DNA from: Pseudoxanthomonas suwonensis
GTDB taxonomy: Bacteria; Pseudomonadota; Gammaproteobacteria; Xanthomonadales; Xanthomonadaceae
Assembly (NCBI RefSeq): GCF_010093235.1
Contig: NZ_PDWP01000012.1
Span: 1 to 64,000 of the forward strand
Reading direction: 5' to 3'
DNA: 64,000 nucleotides
Shown: in pieces, positions 55,425 through 64,000 of the stretch
How the letters are laid out: each line of letters opens with the position of its first letter
Position numbering within the stretch: the stretch's first letter is position 1
Program-made: the position numbers and the translations under genes
Notes under the pieces: model-generated
What the model saw: the letters and a program-made list of their open reading frames with translations, nothing else
Told to the model about the DNA's origin: nothing
Databases searched by the model: none

Positions 55425-56807
55425 TCAATGCGCGCCTTCCAGTTCGTCCAGCTCGGCGTGGATGCGCCGCGCCAGCGAATCCCAGTCGATGCAGGACAGG
55501 TCGCTGCGGTCGCGGGTGGCGTCGACCAGGATGCGCCGCTGCACCTGGCTGCGTTCGTGCGCGACCGCGTACGGCACGCGCATGAAGGTCACCATGGTGT
55601 AGTGGGGCACGAAGCGGGTCGGATGCCGCGCCTGCAGCGCCTGCTCCAGTTCGCGCTGCAGCAGGAAGTCCGGGTCGTCGACCAGGTCGCGCATCTCGAT
55701 GTAGTTCTCCAGCGCCATGGCCTGGATCGCGGCGGCATTGGGCTTGCGCTCGGCCTCGAACGCGGCGAAGGCCTCGGCCAGCGAGCCGTGGCGGTCCATT
55801 GCATCGGCCAGGGCCACGCAGTCCTCGAAGGCGCAGTTCATGCCCTGGCCATGGAACGGGACCATGGCATGCGCGGCGTCGCCCAGGACCACCGCGCGGC
55901 CGCCCATGTGCCAGGTATCGAGGTACAGCGTACCGAGCAGGCCCGGCGGGTGGTTCTCCCAGTCGCGCTCCAGGTCCGGGATCAGCGGCAGCGCGTCCGG
56001 GAAGTCGCGCGCGAACAGGGCGCGCACCTCGGCGCCGCTGCGCACGCTGGCGAAGCAGGGGTCGCCGCTGCCCGGCGCGGCCTGGTTGGGGAGGAACAGG
56101 GTGACGGTGAAGGTGCGTTCGTCGTTGGGCAGGGCGATGCACATGTAGCGCCCGCGCGGCCAGATGTGCAGCGCATGCGGCTCGATCATGAAGCCCCCAT
56201 CCGGCGCCGGCGGGATGGTCAGCTCCTTGTACGAGTGGTCCAGGAACTCGGTGCGTTCGCCGATGCCCGCCCGGTGCACCATCTCCGCGCGCAGGGCCGA
56301 GCCGGCCCCGTCGGTGCCGATCAGGGTGTCGAAGCGGATGTCGTGAGGCTGGTCGTCGCGGTCGTCGATCAGGCGGGCGTAGCCGGCATCGAAGTCCACG
56401 GTGTGCAGGCGGCGGTGGAAGTGGATGGTGGCGCCGGCGCGCTCTGCCGCTTCCAGCAGGGTCATGTTGAGGTCCGCGCGGTGCACCGACCAGATCACCT
56501 CCGAATCGTCGCGGCCGTAGCGGTGCAGGGTGGTGCTGCCGTCGAGGGCATGGACCATGCGCCCGCGCATCATCACCGCCTGGCGCATCACCGCCTCCTC
56601 CACGCCGGCCGCGCGCAGGGCGTGGCGGCCGCGTTCGGCCAGGGCGAGGTTGATCGAGCGGCCGGATTCGTAGCCCTTGATCCGCGGATCGCCGCGGCGC
56701 TCGTAGATGGTGACGTTCCAGCCACGCCGGGAAAGCAGGATCGCCAGCAGCGAACCGGCGAGGCCGGCGCCGATCAGGGTCAGGGAACGGGAGTCGGTGG
56801 TGTCCAA
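55425..56807 (-). CDS. kmo: Kynurenine 3-monooxygenase
   Basis: FAD-dependent hydroxylation of L-kynurenine to 3-hydroxykynurenine, the first of three consecutive steps encoded here towards quinolinate and NAD. The 460-residue protein has the FAD-binding LTLIGAGLAGSLLAILLSRRG, the KMO signature GYESGRSINLALAERGRHALRAAG, and AVVLGDAAHAMVPFHGQGMNCAFEDC. The C-terminal hydrophobic membrane tail of eukaryotic KMO is missing, as usual in bacteria. It lies 152 bp downstream of kynU on the same strand; the gap holds no gene. Confidence 0.95.
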   Translation of the reverse strand: MDTTDSRSLTLIGAGLAGSLLAILLSRRGWNVTIYERRGDPRIKGYESGRSINLALAERGRHALRAAGVEEAVMRQAVMMRGRMVHALDGSTTLHRYGRDDSEVIWSVHRADLNMTLLEAAERAGATIHFHRRLHTVDFDAGYARLIDDRDDQPHDIRFDTLIGTDGAGSALRAEMVHRAGIGERTEFLDHSYKELTIPPAPDGGFMIEPHALHIWPRGRYMCIALPNDERTFTVTLFLPNQAAPGSGDPCFASVRSGAEVRALFARDFPDALPLIPDLERDWENHPPGLLGTLYLDTWHMGGRAVVLGDAAHAMVPFHGQGMNCAFEDCVALADAMDRHGSLAEAFAAFEAERKPNAAAIQAMALENYIEMRDLVDDPDFLLQRELEQALQARHPTRFVPHYTMVTFMRVPYAVAHERSQVQRRILVDATRDRSDLSCIDWDSLARRIHAELDELEGAH

Positions 56808-56959
56808 GCAGGTTCCTGTGCGCCCGCGCCGCGGGATGCGTAGTTGGGATGGGCCTTCAGGGGGAGGGCGACGGCTGGATCATGGTTGGCGGCGTCGCCG
56901 GTCGGCATGCGGAGTCATGAGGGCCGGCAGTGCTGGCCTTGCCTCGTGCAACGGGCAGC

Positions 56960-58228
56960 TCAGCCGGCACGCCAGCGGTCCACTTCCTCGACCAGTTCCA
57001 GCACGTCTGCGTAGCGGTTGTAGAGCGGCACCGGGGAGATCCGGATCACGTCCGGCTCGCGCCAGTCGCCGAGGAAGCCGCGGTCGCGCAGGTGCTCGAA
57101 CAGCGCCCGGCCGCGCTCGCGGCCGCCGGCCACGCGCAGGGACAGCTGGCAGCCGCGGCGCCGTGGCTCGGTGGGAGTGACCACCTGCAGGGTGTCGGCC
57201 AGGCGTTCGTGGATCAGCCGTTCCAGCAGGCCGGTGAGCTGCTCGGACTTGGCGCGCAGCGCGGTCATGCCGCCGGCACGCTCGAACTGCTCCAGCGACG
57301 CGCGCAGCGGGGCCATCGCCAGCACTGGTGGATTGGAAAGCTGCCAGCCTTCCGCGCCCACGGCCGGCACGAATTCCGGCGCCATGCGGAAGCGGGTGGA
57401 GGCCTCGTGGCCCCACCAGCCGGCCATGCGCGGCAGCCCGGCGCTGCCATGGCGCTCGTGGACGAAACAGCCGGCCACCGCGCCAGGACCTGCATTGAGG
57501 TACTTGTAGTGGCACCACACGGCGAAGTCGGCGTCGGCGTCGTGCAGGGCCAGCGGCAGGTTGCCCACCGCGTGCGCCAGGTCGAAGCCGCACTTCGCAC
57601 CCTGGGCGTGCGCCAGCGCGGCGATGCGCGCAAGGTCGAAGGCCTGCCCGGTGCGGTACTGCACGCCCGGCCACAGCACCAGCGCCAGGCGCGGGCCATG
57701 GGTGGCGATGGCCTGGGCGACGGCTTCGTCCGACAGGGTGCCATCGGGCTCGTCGGCCTCGACCTCGACCAGGCATTCGGCGGGGTCCAGGCCATGCAGG
57801 CGGATCTGCGACTCGACCGCGTGGCGGTCGGAAGGGAATGCACCGGCTTCCATCAGCACCACCGGACGCTGCGCGTCCGGGCGATAGAAGCTGGCCAGCA
57901 TCAGGTGCAGGTTCACCGTCAGCGTGTTCATCGCCACCACTTCGTCCGGACGCGCACCGACCAGGCGGGCGAGTGGTTCGCGCACCAGGCGGTGGTATTC
58001 CATCCACGCGGTATCGCCGGTGAAGTGGCCCTCGACCGCTTCGTTGGCCCACTTGTCCATCACTTCCAGCACGTACGACCGCGCGGCGCGCGGCTGCAGG
58101 CCCAGCGAGTTGCCGACGAAATAGCGCTGCTCGCCGCCGGCGTGCGGGGGGATCAGGAACTCGTCGCGGAAGTGGCGCAGCGGATCGGCCGCGTCCAGCT
58201 CGCGAACCTGCGCGGCGAGGTCGCTCAT
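56960..58228 (-). CDS. kynU: Kynureninase
   Basis: PLP-dependent cleavage of 3-hydroxykynurenine to 3-hydroxyanthranilate and alanine. 422 residues with [14 protein letters not shown], the long central FGAFPSD-type loop ([20 protein letters not shown]), and the PLP lysine in [17 protein letters not shown]. The ATG at 58226-58228 overlaps the end of the dioxygenase gene by 4 bp, so the two are translationally coupled. Together with kmo and haao it gives the de novo NAD route from tryptophan; tryptophan 2,3-dioxygenase is not in this window. Confidence 0.95.
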   Translation of the reverse strand: MSDLAAQVRELDAADPLRHFRDEFLIPPHAGGEQRYFVGNSLGLQPRAARSYVLEVMDKWANEAVEGHFTGDTAWMEYHRLVREPLARLVGARPDEVVAMNTLTVNLHLMLASFYRPDAQRPVVLMEAGAFPSDRHAVESQIRLHGLDPAECLVEVEADEPDGTLSDEAVAQAIATHGPRLALVLWPGVQYRTGQAFDLARIAALAHAQGAKCGFDLAHAVGNLPLALHDADADFAVWCHYKYLNAGPGAVAGCFVHERHGSAGLPRMAGWWGHEASTRFRMAPEFVPAVGAEGWQLSNPPVLAMAPLRASLEQFERAGGMTALRAKSEQLTGLLERLIHERLADTLQVVTPTEPRRRGCQLSLRVAGGRERGRALFEHLRDRGFLGDWREPDVIRISPVPLYNRYADVLELVEEVDRWRAG

Positions 58229-58782
58229 CCAGCTACCTCCAGGACCGGCTGCGGCGCCTCGGCGCGCGGCGGATGCACGTGCCCGCAGTTGCGGCACGTG
58301 CGCTTCTCGAGCGAGCCGTGGAATCGCTCGAACACCGGCGGGAAATCGCGCTCGATGTCCTGCAGCTGGAAGAACTCCTCGTACAGCCTGTGGTTGCAGC
58401 GCTCGCAGTACCACAGCAGGCCGTCGCGCTCGTGCGGCAGGCGCACGCGCTCGATCACCAGGCCGACGCCGCCGGCCATGCGCTGCGGCGAATGCGGCAC
58501 GCGAGGCGGCAGCAGGAAGGTCTCGCCGGCGCGGATCGGGATCTCGCGCAGCGAGCCCGGGCCGCCCTCGGGGCGCTCCTGCACGCGCAGCACCATCTCG
58601 CCCTCGAGCTGGTAGAACCACTCCGGGCCTTCGTCCCAGTGGAAGTCGGTGCGCGCATTGGGACCACCGACCACCATGACGATGAAGTCGCCGTTGTAGA
58701 TGCACTTGTTGCCGACGGGCGGCTTGAGCAGGTGGCGGTGTTCCTCGATCCAGGCCTGCAGGTTGAGCGGGGCGGAGAACAT
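58225..58782 (-). CDS. 3-hydroxyanthranilate 3,4-dioxygenase
   Basis: Opens the ring of 3-hydroxyanthranilate to give the semialdehyde that cyclises to quinolinate. The 185-residue cupin has the Fe ligands His48, Glu54 ([15 protein letters not shown]) and His97 ([10 protein letters not shown]). A C-terminal rubredoxin-like Cys4 site (CERC ... CRNC) is typical of the bacterial enzyme. Symbols used elsewhere are haao or nbaC. The start is the ATG at 58780-58782. The carbonic anhydrase gene ends 23 bp upstream on the same strand. Confidence 0.95.
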   Translation of the reverse strand: MFSAPLNLQAWIEEHRHLLKPPVGNKCIYNGDFIVMVVGGPNARTDFHWDEGPEWFYQLEGEMVLRVQERPEGGPGSLREIPIRAGETFLLPPRVPHSPQRMAGGVGLVIERVRLPHERDGLLWYCERCNHRLYEEFFQLQDIERDFPPVFERFHGSLEKRTCRNCGHVHPPRAEAPQPVLEVAG

Positions 58783-58805
58783 GGCGGGTTCCTGCTTGGT
58801 GGGGG

Positions 58806-59471
58806 TCAGCGCAACTCGTGGTCCTGCTTGATCCTGGCCAGGGCGGCCTCGTACTTCGGTTCCAGGTCCTCGATGCGGTCCACGTCCATGCCCAGGTGGT
58901 GGACGCGGCCGTCGCGCAGGCTGTAGACCCAGCCGTGCACGGTCAGTTCCTGGCCACGGTCCCAGGCGTCGCGGATCACGTGGGTCTTGCACACGTTGAC
59001 CACCTGCTCGAGCACGTTGAGCTCGCACAGGCGCGCATGCTGCAGCTCGGTCTCGCCGGCATTGTGCAGGCAGTCGGCATGGTGCTCGGCCACGTCGGTC
59101 ACGTGGCGGATCCAGTTGTCGACCAGGCCCAGGCGCTGGCGGGTCAGCGCGGCGTACACGCCGCCGCAGCCGTAGTGGCCCACCACGAGGATGTGCTTGA
59201 CCTTCAGCACGTCCACCGAGAACTGGATGACCGACAGGCAGTTGAGGTCGGTGTGCACGACCACGTTGGCGACGTTGCGGTGGACGAATACCTCGCCCGG
59301 CGCCATGTCGATGATCTGGTTGGCCGGCACGCGCGAATCGGAGCAACCGATCCACAGGTATTCCGGTGCCTGCTGCTTGGACAGGCGCGAAAAGAATTCC
59401 GGATCCTCGGCGCGGACGCGCTCGGACCAGGCATGGTTGCGGCGGATCAGGTCGTGGAGGTCTTCGCTCAT
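58806..59471 (-). CDS. can: Beta-class carbonic anhydrase
   Basis: Interconverts CO2 and bicarbonate to feed carboxylases at ambient CO2. 221 residues with zinc ligands Cys43 (with Asp45 in [11 protein letters not shown]), His99 and Cys102 ([14 protein letters not shown]). The length and wording agree with the E. coli Can group. It heads the kynurenine gene string with a 23-bp gap, so it may be cotranscribed; a functional link to NAD synthesis is not evident. Confidence 0.94.
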   Translation of the reverse strand: MSEDLHDLIRRNHAWSERVRAEDPEFFSRLSKQQAPEYLWIGCSDSRVPANQIIDMAPGEVFVHRNVANVVVHTDLNCLSVIQFSVDVLKVKHILVVGHYGCGGVYAALTRQRLGLVDNWIRHVTDVAEHHADCLHNAGETELQHARLCELNVLEQVVNVCKTHVIRDAWDRGQELTVHGWVYSLRDGRVHHLGMDVDRIEDLEPKYEAALARIKQDHELR

Positions 59472-59522
59472 CGCCGCATTATCCCCGAGTGGCTCGCCCG
59501 CGGCACGCGGCAGGGAGCCGCC

Positions 59523-60155
59523 TCAGCCTTCGCGCCGGGCCAGGCGTTCAGCCATCAGTGCGGCGACCTGAGCCGCGTTGTCGCCGGGCAGGGCCTGCAG
59601 TCCCTCGATGGCGCCGCGCACATTCGCCGGCGGATGGTTCTGGTTGAGCTTGAACTTCAGCTCGATCCGCGAGGCGCGGAAATGGAAACCGACGATGCCA
59701 CGGAGCTGGGCGCGTTCGCGCGGGTCGGCGTGGTCATAGGCCCAGTTGCCGCCGACGCCGGGTTCGAAGCGCTCGCCCAGGCGGGCGACGACGGAGGCCA
59801 GGGAGGCTTCGTCGTCGAATGGTTCCAGGGTGCCGTACAGGTGCGCGGCCGCGTAGTTCCAGGTCGGCACCCGGGCCGACTCGGCCTTGTCCGGATACCA
59901 GCCGGGCGAGATGTAATGGTGCGGGCCATGCACGATCGCCAGCGCCGGGCCGGCGTGGCCTGCCTGCGGATTGGGCCTGGCCCAGTGGCCTTCCAGTTCC
60001 ACCGAATCGTCCTCGCGCCGGTGCAGTACCGGCAGGTGACTGGCGAAGGGCAGGCCGTCGGCGCCGGTGGTGACGAGGGTGATGAACGGGTCGCGCGCCA
60101 GCAGGCGGTCGAGCTCCGCCAGGTCGGTTTCGGCGAAGGCGCGCGGGGTGTACTT
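59523..60155 (-). CDS. PaiB-like FMN-binding negative transcriptional regulator, start codon missing
   Basis: A PaiB/FMN-binding split-barrel family protein. The reading frame from 60155 encodes the full family sequence from its normal second residue (YTPRAFAETDLAELDRLLARDPF ... LEGHWARPNPQAGHAGPALAIVHGPHHYISPGWYPDK ... IELKFKLNQNHPPANV), about 210 residues. The codon where family members have ATG reads AAG, preceded by GCC and then the TGA of the upstream gene. The first usable start downstream is a GTG at 60002, which would lose about 50 conserved residues; one CTG lies at codon 12. Either the gene is newly inactivated, uses a non-standard start, or the base is an error. No frameshift or internal stop. 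Confidence 0.75.
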   Translation of the reverse strand, partial: KYTPRAFAETDLAELDRLLARDPFITLVTTGADGLPFASHLPVLHRREDDSVELEGHWARPNPQAGHAGPALAIVHGPHHYISPGWYPDKAESARVPTWNYAAAHLYGTLEPFDDEASLASVVARLGERFEPGVGGNWAYDHADPRERAQLRGIVGFHFRASRIELKFKLNQNHPPANVRGAIEGLQALPGDNAAQVAALMAERLARREG

Positions 60156-60158
60156 GGC

Positions 60159-60458
60159 TCAGGCCCGGCGGCCGAGGTCCACCGTCATCAGCCGGACCAG
60201 CGATTCGTCGTCCTCCGCGCGCGGCGGCGCGACCTCGTCCAGCGAGAAGCCGCGCTCCAGCGCGTCGTCCTCGTCCAGGCCGTCGAACTCGACGAAGTCG
60301 GCATCCAGCAGCATCGAGCGGGCGGTGTCCTCGCTGTCGTAGGAATGCAGGGTGCCGTCGTGGTCCAGCACCTCGGCGGTGCCGGCCTCGCGTTCGCGCA
60401 GTCGCGCCCAGTGCAGGGTGCGGCCGAGGGTGGCAAGCCACCAGCTGTCGTGTGTCAT
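60159..60458 (-). CDS. Conserved small acidic protein, function unknown
   Basis: 99 residues starting MTHDSWWLATLGRTLHWARLRER and with an acidic second half (DADFVEFDGLDEDDALERGFSLDEVAPPRAEDDES). No signal or membrane segment. I do not recognise a family. Its ATG at 60456-60458 overlaps the end of the small membrane-protein gene (4 bp) and its stop is 3 bp before the paiB-like frame, so the three form a tight operon. Confidence 0.72.
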   Translation of the reverse strand: MTHDSWWLATLGRTLHWARLREREAGTAEVLDHDGTLHSYDSEDTARSMLLDADFVEFDGLDEDDALERGFSLDEVAPPRAEDDESLVRLMTVDLGRRA

Positions 60459-60760
60459 GGACTTGCCTCCGAAACCAGCCAGAGCAGGGCAGCCATGCCC
60501 AGGCCGATGAAGATGGTGATGAGCGCGACCCGTGCCGGGGTGGCCAGGCCGCTGAGGGAACGGTCGCCGATGGCGCGGTAACGCCCGCTGAGCAGCCAGC
60601 CCAGTGCCGCCGGGGCCAGGAAGGCGCCGGCGCCGAAGTCGGCCTCGCCGCCGGCGTGGCGGTCGCGGATGTGGACCAGGGTCAGTGGCCAGAAGATCAC
60701 GAAGGCCGTGGCCCCGGCGATGGCCACGCCCACGAAGCACAGGGCAAGGAACAGGAGCAT
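60455..60760 (-). CDS. Small membrane protein, function unknown
   Basis: 101 residues with an N-terminal membrane helix (LFLALCFVGVAIAGATAFVIFWPL), a polar middle (HIRDRHAGGEADFGAGAFLAPAALGWLLSG), and a C-terminal helix (VALITIFIGLGMAALLWLV). No family recognised. The first gene of the small operon with the acidic protein and paiB-like gene; the ATG is at 60758-60760. Confidence 0.72.
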   Translation of the reverse strand: MLLFLALCFVGVAIAGATAFVIFWPLTLVHIRDRHAGGEADFGAGAFLAPAALGWLLSGRYRAIGDRSLSGLATPARVALITIFIGLGMAALLWLVSEASP

Positions 60761-60796
60761 GGGGGCGTGATGGGTTGTTCGTGACTTGTGATCCGG

Positions 60797-60830
60797 AAAA
60801 CCAGCCTCCGTGCCCGTGGGACGCGGAGGC
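60797..60830 (-). terminator. Candidate terminator of asnS
   Basis: On the minus strand GCCTCCG ... CGGAGGC (60804-60810 with 60824-60830 on plus) forms a hairpin with a 13-base loop, followed by TGGTTTT, about 12 bp after the asnS stop. Confidence 0.55.
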
Positions 60831-60841
60831 CTGCTTGCCGA

Positions 60842-62242
<1,401 letters not shown>

Positions 62243-62378
62243 GGCTTGAATCCTTGTGTCGTGAAGCCCATCTGGAAGGGCGGAAGTGTAGCGGTTGCAC
62301 GTGCCGGCCGGCGAGGCGCCGTGCCGGCCGGGTCGCTGCGTTCCATGCCCGGGCCGGTGGCCCGCCACGCAGGCCGCC

Positions 62379-62384
62379 TATAAT
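62379..62384 (+). promoter_or_regulatory. iscA -10 element (TATAAT)
   Basis: A perfect TATAAT at 62379-62384, 28 bp before the iscA ATG. No clear -35. A GGAGG Shine-Dalgarno follows at about 62400-62405. Confidence 0.5.
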
Positions 62385-62411
62385 GGGCGTGCTGTTTCCC
62401 GGAGGTTCCCC

Positions 62412-62744
62412 ATGGCTGTCATCCTTACTCCCGCCGCCCTGGAGCGCGTCCAGCGCTTTCTGCAGCGTGACCCGCAGGCCCTGGGCCTGCGCTTCGGCGT
62501 GGAGCGCACCGGGTGTTCCGGCTGGGGCCACGTGGCCGACCTGGCCCGCGACCAGCGCGAGGGCGACACGGTCTTCGAGCAGGACGGGGTACGGATCTAC
62601 GTCGACGCCACCAGCCTGCCGCTGGTGGACGGCACCGAGATCGACTTCGCCCGCCAGGGCCTGGGCGAGGGCTTCATCTTCAGGAACCCGAACGCCAAGG
62701 CCGAGTGCGGCTGCGGCGAGAGCTTCACCACCCAGCCGGCCTGA
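62412..62744 (+). CDS. Iron-sulfur assembly protein of the IscA/HesB family
   Basis: An A-type carrier for Fe-S cluster assembly. The 110-residue protein has the three conserved cysteines Cys35 (TGCSGWG), Cys99 and Cys101 (ECGCGESF), at the same positions as E. coli IscA. The start [17 protein letters not shown] fits. No other isc genes are adjacent, so it is a stand-alone carrier that could equally be named by its IscA similarity. Start ATG at 62412 with GGAGG upstream. Confidence 0.92.
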   Translation: MAVILTPAALERVQRFLQRDPQALGLRFGVERTGCSGWGHVADLARDQREGDTVFEQDGVRIYVDATSLPLVDGTEIDFARQGLGEGFIFRNPNAKAECGCGESFTTQPA

Positions 62745-62798
62745 GCCGGTTCCAGCCCGCCGGGCCCGTTTCCGGCCCGCCATTGCGCCCAAGTCCCT

Positions 62799-62922
62799 GA
62801 GCCGGCATAATTTCCGGCTCTCCGCGCCTGCGTGCAGGCCGGGGACCCTTGCCCCACCGCTTCCATCCAGGTCGACGGGGGGCTGCCAGGCCCGCAAGGG
62901 CCGCATCCACAAGGAAAACACA
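62799..62922 (+). promoter_or_regulatory. rpsF promoter and 5' leader
   Basis: CATAAT at 62806-62811 is a likely -10, within a small dyad GAGCCGG-CATAATTT-CCGGCTC (62799-62820). The roughly 110-base leader contains the hairpin GGCCC-GCAA-GGGCC (62889-62902), 20 bp before the rpsF ATG, with AAGGA between. Many bacteria regulate rpsF-rpsR by an S6:S18-binding leader RNA; such a role is possible here but I cannot identify the consensus with certainty. Confidence 0.4.
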
Positions 62923-63351
62923 ATGCGTCATTACGAAGTCGTGTTCCTGGTCCATCCGGACCAGAGCGAGCAGGTGCCGGCGATGATCGAGCGCTACAAG
63001 GGCCTGATCGAGAACGCCGGTGGCACCATCCACCGCCTGGAAGACTGGGGCCGCCGCCAGCTGGCCTACCCGATCCAGAACCTGGTCAAGGCCCACTACG
63101 TGCTGTTCAACGCCGAAGTCGGCCAGGCCGCCATCGACGAGCTGGTCGAGACCTTCCGCTTCAACGACGCGATCCTGCGCCACCTGGTCATCCGCCGCGA
63201 CGGTCCGGAGACCGAACAGTCGCTGATCATGAAGAGCAAGGACGAGAAGGGCGACAAGCCCGAGCGTGGCGAGCGCCGCCGCCGTGACGAGGAAGGCGAG
63301 GGCACTGCCGCCGCCGAAACCGACGGCGACAACGCCGAAGCCGCCGCCTAA
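62923..63351 (+). CDS. rpsF: 30S ribosomal protein S6
   Basis: Binds S18 and the central domain of 16S rRNA. 142 residues: [51 protein letters not shown] and [13 protein letters not shown], then a long charged tail ([22 protein letters not shown]) ending acidic. Such tails can be glutamylated by RimK in some bacteria. It is followed by rpsR after 11 bp. Confidence 0.97.
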   Translation: MRHYEVVFLVHPDQSEQVPAMIERYKGLIENAGGTIHRLEDWGRRQLAYPIQNLVKAHYVLFNAEVGQAAIDELVETFRFNDAILRHLVIRRDGPETEQSLIMKSKDEKGDKPERGERRRRDEEGEGTAAAETDGDNAEAAA

Positions 63352-63362
63352 GGAGCACACCC

Positions 63363-63593
63363 ATGTCCAAGTTCTTCCGTCGTCGCAAGTTCTGCAAGTT
63401 CACCGCCGAGGGCGTCAAGGAGATCGATTACAAGGATCTCAACACCCTGCGCCAGTACCTGACCGAGAACGGCAAGATCGTTCCGAGCCGCGTGACCGGC
63501 ACCAAGTCGCGCTACCAGCGCCAGCTGTCGACCGCGATCAAGCGCGCCCGTTTCCTGGCCCTGATCCCGTACACCGACAACCACGACATCTGA
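63363..63593 (+). CDS. rpsR: 30S ribosomal protein S18
   Basis: 76 residues: [69 protein letters not shown], the standard bacterial S18, with one cysteine (Cys11) and so no Zn-binding CxxC set. Partner of S6. AAGGAG is present just before the ATG at 63363. The following 139 bp before rplI contain no gene and no priB, and may include a processing site or promoter. Confidence 0.97.
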   Translation: MSKFFRRRKFCKFTAEGVKEIDYKDLNTLRQYLTENGKIVPSRVTGTKSRYQRQLSTAIKRARFLALIPYTDNHDI

Positions 63594-63732
63594 TGCGTGG
63601 CATCCGCGGGGCCGCATCCGTGCGGTCCCGGCGGAACCCGCGCCAGCTGGCTGGCTGCAACCCATTCGTCCGATCCGGACAGCACGCGTTGCCGCGCATC
63701 ATGCCGCGGCTAACGGATAGAGGAGCAACACC

Positions 63733-64000
63733 ATGGAACTGATCCTTCTGCAGAAGGTCGTCAACCTCGGCAACCTGGGTGACAAGGTCACCGTGAAGCC
63801 GGGCTACGGCCGCAACTACCTGGTCCCGCAGGGCAAGGCCGTGCCGGCCACCGCCGCCAACCTGGCCGAGTTCGAGGCCAAGCGCGCCGAGTACGAGGCC
63901 AAGGCCAAGGCGCTGCTGGACGAGGCCCAGGGCCGCCTGGCCAAGCTGGAAGGCGCCAGCGTGACCGTCAAGGCCAACGCTTCGACCGAAGGCAAGCTGT
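63733..64000 (+). CDS. rplI: 50S ribosomal protein L9 (cut by window end)
   Basis: The first 89 codons: [40 protein letters not shown], then the long connecting helix ([27 protein letters not shown]). The N-terminal rRNA-binding domain is complete; the C-terminal domain lies beyond base 64000. GAGGAGCAAC precedes the ATG at 63733. Third gene of the rpsF-rpsR-rplI set. Confidence 0.96.
   Translation, partial: MELILLQKVVNLGNLGDKVTVKPGYGRNYLVPQGKAVPATAANLAEFEAKRAEYEAKAKALLDEAQGRLAKLEGASVTVKANASTEGKL

Overview
The window is a GC-rich (roughly 70 %) chromosomal segment of a gammaproteobacterium of the family Xanthomonadaceae (Lysobacteraceae), in the Xanthomonas / Stenotrophomonas / Pseudoxanthomonas / Lysobacter range. 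The strongest evidence is the complete rpf (DSF quorum-sensing) cluster in the order prfB-lysS-rpfG-rpfC-rpfF-rpfB. It is supported by the serC-pheA-aroA block, a Xanthomonad 'transmembrane repetitive protein', a long LigA, GyrA with Gln at position 83, and the bacterial kynurenine pathway kmo-kynU-haao. The genus cannot be fixed from the sequence alone. Almost all of the window is densely packed core chromosome. There is no insertion sequence, prophage or CRISPR array.

Layout. 1-8.5 kb: the start of a Tat-exported HisC-like aminotransferase, then ligA, epmA, a triple-DUF3011 exported protein, mtnA and gyrA. 8.5-13.1 kb: a membrane-anchored Mrr-like nuclease-fold protein, two polyhydroxyalkanoate-granule proteins, an FHA protein, and the msrP/msrQ periplasmic methionine-sulfoxide repair pair. 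13.2-17 kb: serC-pheA-aroA, with a 12-copy heptanucleotide tandem array between pheA and aroA. 17-22.5 kb: two TonB-C-terminus proteins, serS, an acyltransferase, and the divergent azoR/lysR pair. 22.5-23.1 kb: a non-coding stretch of GCA-loop hairpins holding a direct repeat that duplicates the 5' half of tRNA-Ser(UGA). 23.2-30.3 kb: a GacA-like regulator, rne with a hairpin-rich leader, rluC, zupT, a TonB-like lipoprotein and phhB. 30.3-42 kb: nfuA, the repetitive membrane protein, prfB (with its programmed +1 frameshift), lysS and the rpf cluster. 42-49.9 kb: divergent acnA and acnB with a VapBC-like pair between them, then a VOC protein and a TetR regulator sharing a very symmetrical operator region. 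49.9-55.4 kb: an 882-residue protein fusing muramidase, papain-like protease and alpha/beta-hydrolase domains, then DUF2939, DUF2461 and sbcB. 55.4-64 kb: kmo, kynU, haao, carbonic anhydrase, a paiB-like gene without a start codon, two small genes, asnS, iscA, and rpsF-rpsR-rplI (rplI cut by the window end).

How the genes work together. RpfB/RpfF make and process the fatty-acid signal DSF. RpfC senses it and RpfG, a cyclic-di-GMP phosphodiesterase, carries the output. KMO, kynureninase and HAAO convert kynurenine to the quinolinate precursor for de novo NAD synthesis. NfuA and IscA supply Fe-S clusters that the two aconitases and other enzymes need. EpmA, PrfB, LysS, SerS, AsnS, RluC, RNase E and the ribosomal proteins belong to translation and RNA metabolism. 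The most unusual item is the three-enzyme protein at 49.9-52.6 kb. The next most interesting are the tRNA-Ser half-duplication with its hairpin cluster, the paiB gene whose start codon reads AAG, and the VapC-like protein lacking an active-site acid.
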